Shown here piece by piece: positions 61,359 through 64,000 of a stretch of 64,000 nucleotides of DNA. The notes beneath the pieces were generated by a model, which saw only the letters and a program-made list of their open reading frames with translations, had not been told where the DNA came from and did not search any database. This DNA comes from Bin80 sp965219915. GTDB taxonomy: Bacteria; Bacteroidota; Rhodothermia; Rhodothermales; Bin80. The stretch is taken from NCBI GenBank assembly GCA_965219915.1, contig OZ244794.1:2790001-2854000 (forward strand), read 5' to 3'. Each line of letters opens with the position of its first letter. Position 1 is the first letter of the stretch. Both the position numbers and the translations under genes were made by a program.

Positions 61359-62849
61359 CTAAGAATGGTAAAAGTCCTTCAACCTTGGATACAACCCCCT
61401 AAACTGTTCATGCAAATCCGTATACCTTGATTCATACGTCCCCGGCTCGGACAGCTCACGCGTACAAACTATTGCATCGCACGCTTCCTGCACAGAAGAC
61501 CACGTACCACTCCCGGTTCCTGCAAGCAGTGCGGCGCCCATCGCCGCACCTTCGGTTACCTCAACAACATTCAGAGGAAATCCCATTATATCTGCCAGTA
61601 TCTGTCTCCACAATGTACTCTTGGCACCTCCGCCGGAGATTCTGATCCTCTCGGGTGCAGGCAGCCCCGAGGCACGGAGTAGGAGAAGATTATCTCTCAA
61701 ACCATAAGCAACGCCTTCCAGGACAGCCCTTGTGAGATGGCCCCGGCCATGACGAGAGGTGAGTCCGATAAAACTGCCTCGAACGAGTGGATCAGCGTGT
61801 GGGGTACGCTCACCACTGAGGTACGGCGAAAAGAATAATCCCTCGCTGCCAGGTTCGACGTCTGCCGCCTCCGAAAGTAGTTCGTCATAAGAAACGTCGC
61901 CCGCAAATATATCTCGATACCACTCGAGACTGCCTGCTGCACTCAACATGACCCCCATCATGTGCCAGGTCCCTGGAAGCGCATGCGGGAATGCATGCGC
62001 TCGCCCAAGCGAGTCTATGCGTGGATGATCGCATGGCGCAAACACAACCCCTGAGGTTCCCAGCGTAACCGCCCAGGTACTGGGATGTATGGCCCCTACC
62101 CCAACTGCTTGCGCTGCCTGATCTCCGCCTCCTGCGTATATAGGCACTCCTTCTGGGAGCCCAGTTTCCAACGCGCAGGCACGACTCACCGTACCCGTGG
62201 CTGTAGTGCCCTCGTATGTAGGCGGGAGCCATTCTTCTGGAATATTCAGTTCGTTAAGTAAATCCGAGGCCCAGGTACGCGATGCTAAATCCAGCATCAG
62301 AGTCCCACCTGCACCTGCCTTGTCAGCAGCAAAGTTACCGCTCAACTGCCAGCGGATGTAGTCCTTTGGCAATAAGACCTGGGCGATCCTGTCGAAGTTT
62401 TCCGGCTCATGATCACGAACCCACAAGAGCTTGGGGGCTGTGAACCCGGTAAATGCATCGTTGCCTGTGATCGCGACCAGGCGCTCAAGTCCGACCTGTA
62501 CCCGGATGGCTTCGCACTGCGCCCCAGCTCTTCCATCATTCCACAACATAGCCGGTCGGACAACCTTGCCATCTGAATCGAGGATCACCAACCCATGCAT
62601 CTGTCCAGTTAGCCCAATCGCCTGCACAGCTTTTGCATCCACCGATGGCAACTCCAAAACACCTTGAATACTCTTGCACATTGCTTTCCACCATTCCTCA
62701 GGGGACTGTTCTCGCCACAGTGGACGAGGGCTTGATAGCGTATGAGCCGTCGAATATTGTCCAAGTACGCTACCCTTAGCGTCTATACAAACGGCTTTTG
62801 AGGCCGTCGTGGATACATCAAGTCCGAGAATACAGGGGGCAGATGTCAT
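61359..62849 (-). CDS. xylB: Xylulokinase (FGGY family)
   Basis: 496 aa from ATG at 62,849 (a GTG two codons upstream is possible). N-terminal phosphate-binding CILGLDVSTTASKAVCID, then WREQSPEEWWKAM and IGLTGQMHGLVILD, the M-H-G signature of xylulokinases, and RPAMLWNDGRAGAQC. C-terminal FGGY motifs: FFSPYLSGERTPHADPLVRG, GVAYGLRDNLLLLRASG and RISGGGAKSTLWRQILADIMG. It phosphorylates D-xylulose to xylulose-5-phosphate, feeding the pentose phosphate pathway. No xylA is beside it. It is divergent from the SLC13-type transporter gene (about 50 bp between starts). Confidence 0.92.
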   Translation of the reverse strand: MTSAPCILGLDVSTTASKAVCIDAKGSVLGQYSTAHTLSSPRPLWREQSPEEWWKAMCKSIQGVLELPSVDAKAVQAIGLTGQMHGLVILDSDGKVVRPAMLWNDGRAGAQCEAIRVQVGLERLVAITGNDAFTGFTAPKLLWVRDHEPENFDRIAQVLLPKDYIRWQLSGNFAADKAGAGGTLMLDLASRTWASDLLNELNIPEEWLPPTYEGTTATGTVSRACALETGLPEGVPIYAGGGDQAAQAVGVGAIHPSTWAVTLGTSGVVFAPCDHPRIDSLGRAHAFPHALPGTWHMMGVMLSAAGSLEWYRDIFAGDVSYDELLSEAADVEPGSEGLFFSPYLSGERTPHADPLVRGSFIGLTSRHGRGHLTRAVLEGVAYGLRDNLLLLRASGLPAPERIRISGGGAKSTLWRQILADIMGFPLNVVEVTEGAAMGAALLAGTGSGTWSSVQEACDAIVCTRELSEPGTYESRYTDLHEQFRGLYPRLKDFYHS

Positions 62850-62898
62850 AAGCACCGAGTAACGATAACTGTTTGTAATGCATTAGTTTTGTTCAATC

Positions 62899-64000
62899 AT
62901 GAAGATAGCACCACCATACGGATTACGACAACGCGTGGGCCTGTTCCTGGGTCCACTTTGGCTGTTGGCGGTGCTTGCGCTTCCTCCCCCGAACGGACTG
63001 GAACTAGAAGCCTGGTACACAGCAGGCGCAGCCCTTTTGATGGCCACATGGTGGATTGCTGAATCCATCCCAATTCCGGCTACCTCCCTTCTACCGCTCA
63101 TTCTGTTTCCAATCATGGGCGTGAATACCATGCAAGAAACCGCAGCGCCCTATGCACATCCCATCATATTTCTCTTTATGGGAGGCTTCATCATCGCACT
63201 GGGAATGATGCGATGGGATTTGCACCGTCGGATCGCAATCTGGATTATTTCCCGTGCGGGTACGGGGCCACGGGCCCTGATCGCCGGGTTCATGACAGCA
63301 ACCGCGGGACTTAGCATGTGGGTCAGCAATACCGCAACGACCCTGATGATGCTGCCCGTTGCACTATCTGTAATCACGCTGGCCGATACGGAGGGAACTG
63401 TAGAGCGCTTCAAGCACCATTTTGCAGTTGCTCTACTCCTAGGCGTTGCTTATGCGGCCAACATAGGAGGAATGGGTACCCTCATCGGCACAATTCCAAA
63501 CGCGTTTATCAGTGCATTCTTCGAAAGTGAGTACGGATACACCATAACATTTATTAAATGGCTCTCGGTTGGTGTACCGGTTGTAATAGTTGGTGTGCCC
63601 TTGGTATTCTTTGCGATTACCCGACTGCTCTACAAATTTGACAAAGAGGATCTGATTGGAAGTAAATCAATCATCGCAAAGGAAAAACAAAATCTCGGCC
63701 CTATGAAGAAGGGCGAGAAAATCGTAGCTGTGGTGTTCACCATTACCGCACTGCTCTGGATCACACGTCCATTACTTGCTCCTATAATCCCCGGGCTGAC
63801 CGATGCCAATATCGCGATGATCGGAGGACTATCACTATTTGTAATCCCGGTGGATTTCAAGCGCGGCGTCTTCGCACAGGATTGGGATACCGCCAAAAAG
63901 CTCCCATGGGGAGCACTCATCCTGATTGGAGGCGGCCTAAGCCTCGCGGGTGCCGTTTCCAGTAGTGGTCTTGCCGCGTGGCTCGGCGAATCACTCCAAC
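62899..64000 (+). CDS. SLC13/DASS-family anion:sodium symporter (3' end outside window)
   Basis: Starts with ATG at 62,899 and runs off the right edge (367 codons visible). Multi-span membrane protein with the DASS layout: WWIAESIPIPATSLLPLILFP, HPIIFLFMGGFIIALGMMRW, the first substrate/Na+ motif MWVSNTATTLMMLPVA (S-N-T), AANIGGMGTLIGTIPNAF, and PWGALILIGGGLSLAGAV near the edge. These proteins import dicarboxylates, sulfate or similar anions with Na+. With sulfatases in the window, sulfate is conceivable, but dicarboxylate is the commoner substrate. Divergent from xylB. Confidence 0.92.
   Translation, partial: MKIAPPYGLRQRVGLFLGPLWLLAVLALPPPNGLELEAWYTAGAALLMATWWIAESIPIPATSLLPLILFPIMGVNTMQETAAPYAHPIIFLFMGGFIIALGMMRWDLHRRIAIWIISRAGTGPRALIAGFMTATAGLSMWVSNTATTLMMLPVALSVITLADTEGTVERFKHHFAVALLLGVAYAANIGGMGTLIGTIPNAFISAFFESEYGYTITFIKWLSVGVPVVIVGVPLVFFAITRLLYKFDKEDLIGSKSIIAKEKQNLGPMKKGEKIVAVVFTITALLWITRPLLAPIIPGLTDANIAMIGGLSLFVIPVDFKRGVFAQDWDTAKKLPWGALILIGGGLSLAGAVSSSGLAAWLGESLQ

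Noticed and set aside
1..64000. tRNA, rRNA and CRISPR arrays
   Set aside because: Reading the spacers on both strands I saw no cloverleaf with T-loop consensus, no rRNA text and no regularly spaced repeats. A tRNAscan or CRISPR search was not possible here.

Overview
The window looks like a chromosomal segment of a free-living, probably marine member of the Bacteroidota/Rhodothermota group. Signs of this are a SusC/SusD pair, a second TonB-dependent receptor, a PorV/PorQ-family protein, a protein with a type IX secretion (T9SS) C-terminal sorting domain, many lipoproteins, few visible Shine-Dalgarno sequences and several TTG starts. The lineage is inferred from gene content only. I found no tRNA, rRNA or CRISPR array.

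Layout. 1-14,436 (minus strand): PorV-like protein, T9SS-sorted protein, TonB receptor, SusD, SusC and a GH116-type glucosidase, i.e. a glycan-uptake locus with a decayed second GH116 copy behind susD. 15,168-19,182: an SbcD/SbcC-like (YhaO/YhaN-type) DNA-repair pair. 19,383-26,665: a tandem pair of 6-bladed beta-propeller proteins between a decayed and an intact PhoD-like phosphatase gene, followed by a sulfatase. 26,628-32,958: a TolB-like propeller lipoprotein, an exported Nif3-like protein, a tandem DUF1080 protein, a rhamnulokinase and a secreted HNH/Excalibur nuclease. 33,338-43,443: a defence island. 43,721-50,160: a CusCBA-type Cu/Ag efflux operon led by a His/Cys-rich exported protein. 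50,594-54,450: a Gfo/Idh/MocA oxidoreductase, an IS21-family transposase relic, and a DUF6932 plus HTH-ImmA/IrrE pair behind a perfect 32-bp palindrome. 54,645-64,000: housekeeping and metabolism (exported HisC-like aminotransferase, DUF4159, photolyase, DUF4399, TsaE-TsaB-TsaD, xylulokinase, and an SLC13/DASS transporter that runs off the end).

The most notable system is two convergent three-gene operons. The plus-strand operon (DUF4007 protein, 1187-aa P-loop ATPase, PAPS-reductase-like PP-loop enzyme) matches the SspB-SspC-SspD single-strand DNA phosphorothioation module. The minus-strand operon (SF2 helicase, MutL/MORC-type GHKL ATPase, PLD-family nuclease) is placed where the restriction half, such as SspFGH, would sit. 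No SspA cysteine desulfurase or SspE is present in the window.

There is much gene decay in the spacers: a GH116 3' end, an internally deleted PhoD 5' end, a beta-CASP/MBL C-terminus and an IstA catalytic core. Two separate glycan-locus units share an upstream inverted repeat (TGTCC-N8-GGACA), and the two TonB receptors share an almost identical leader and signal peptide.
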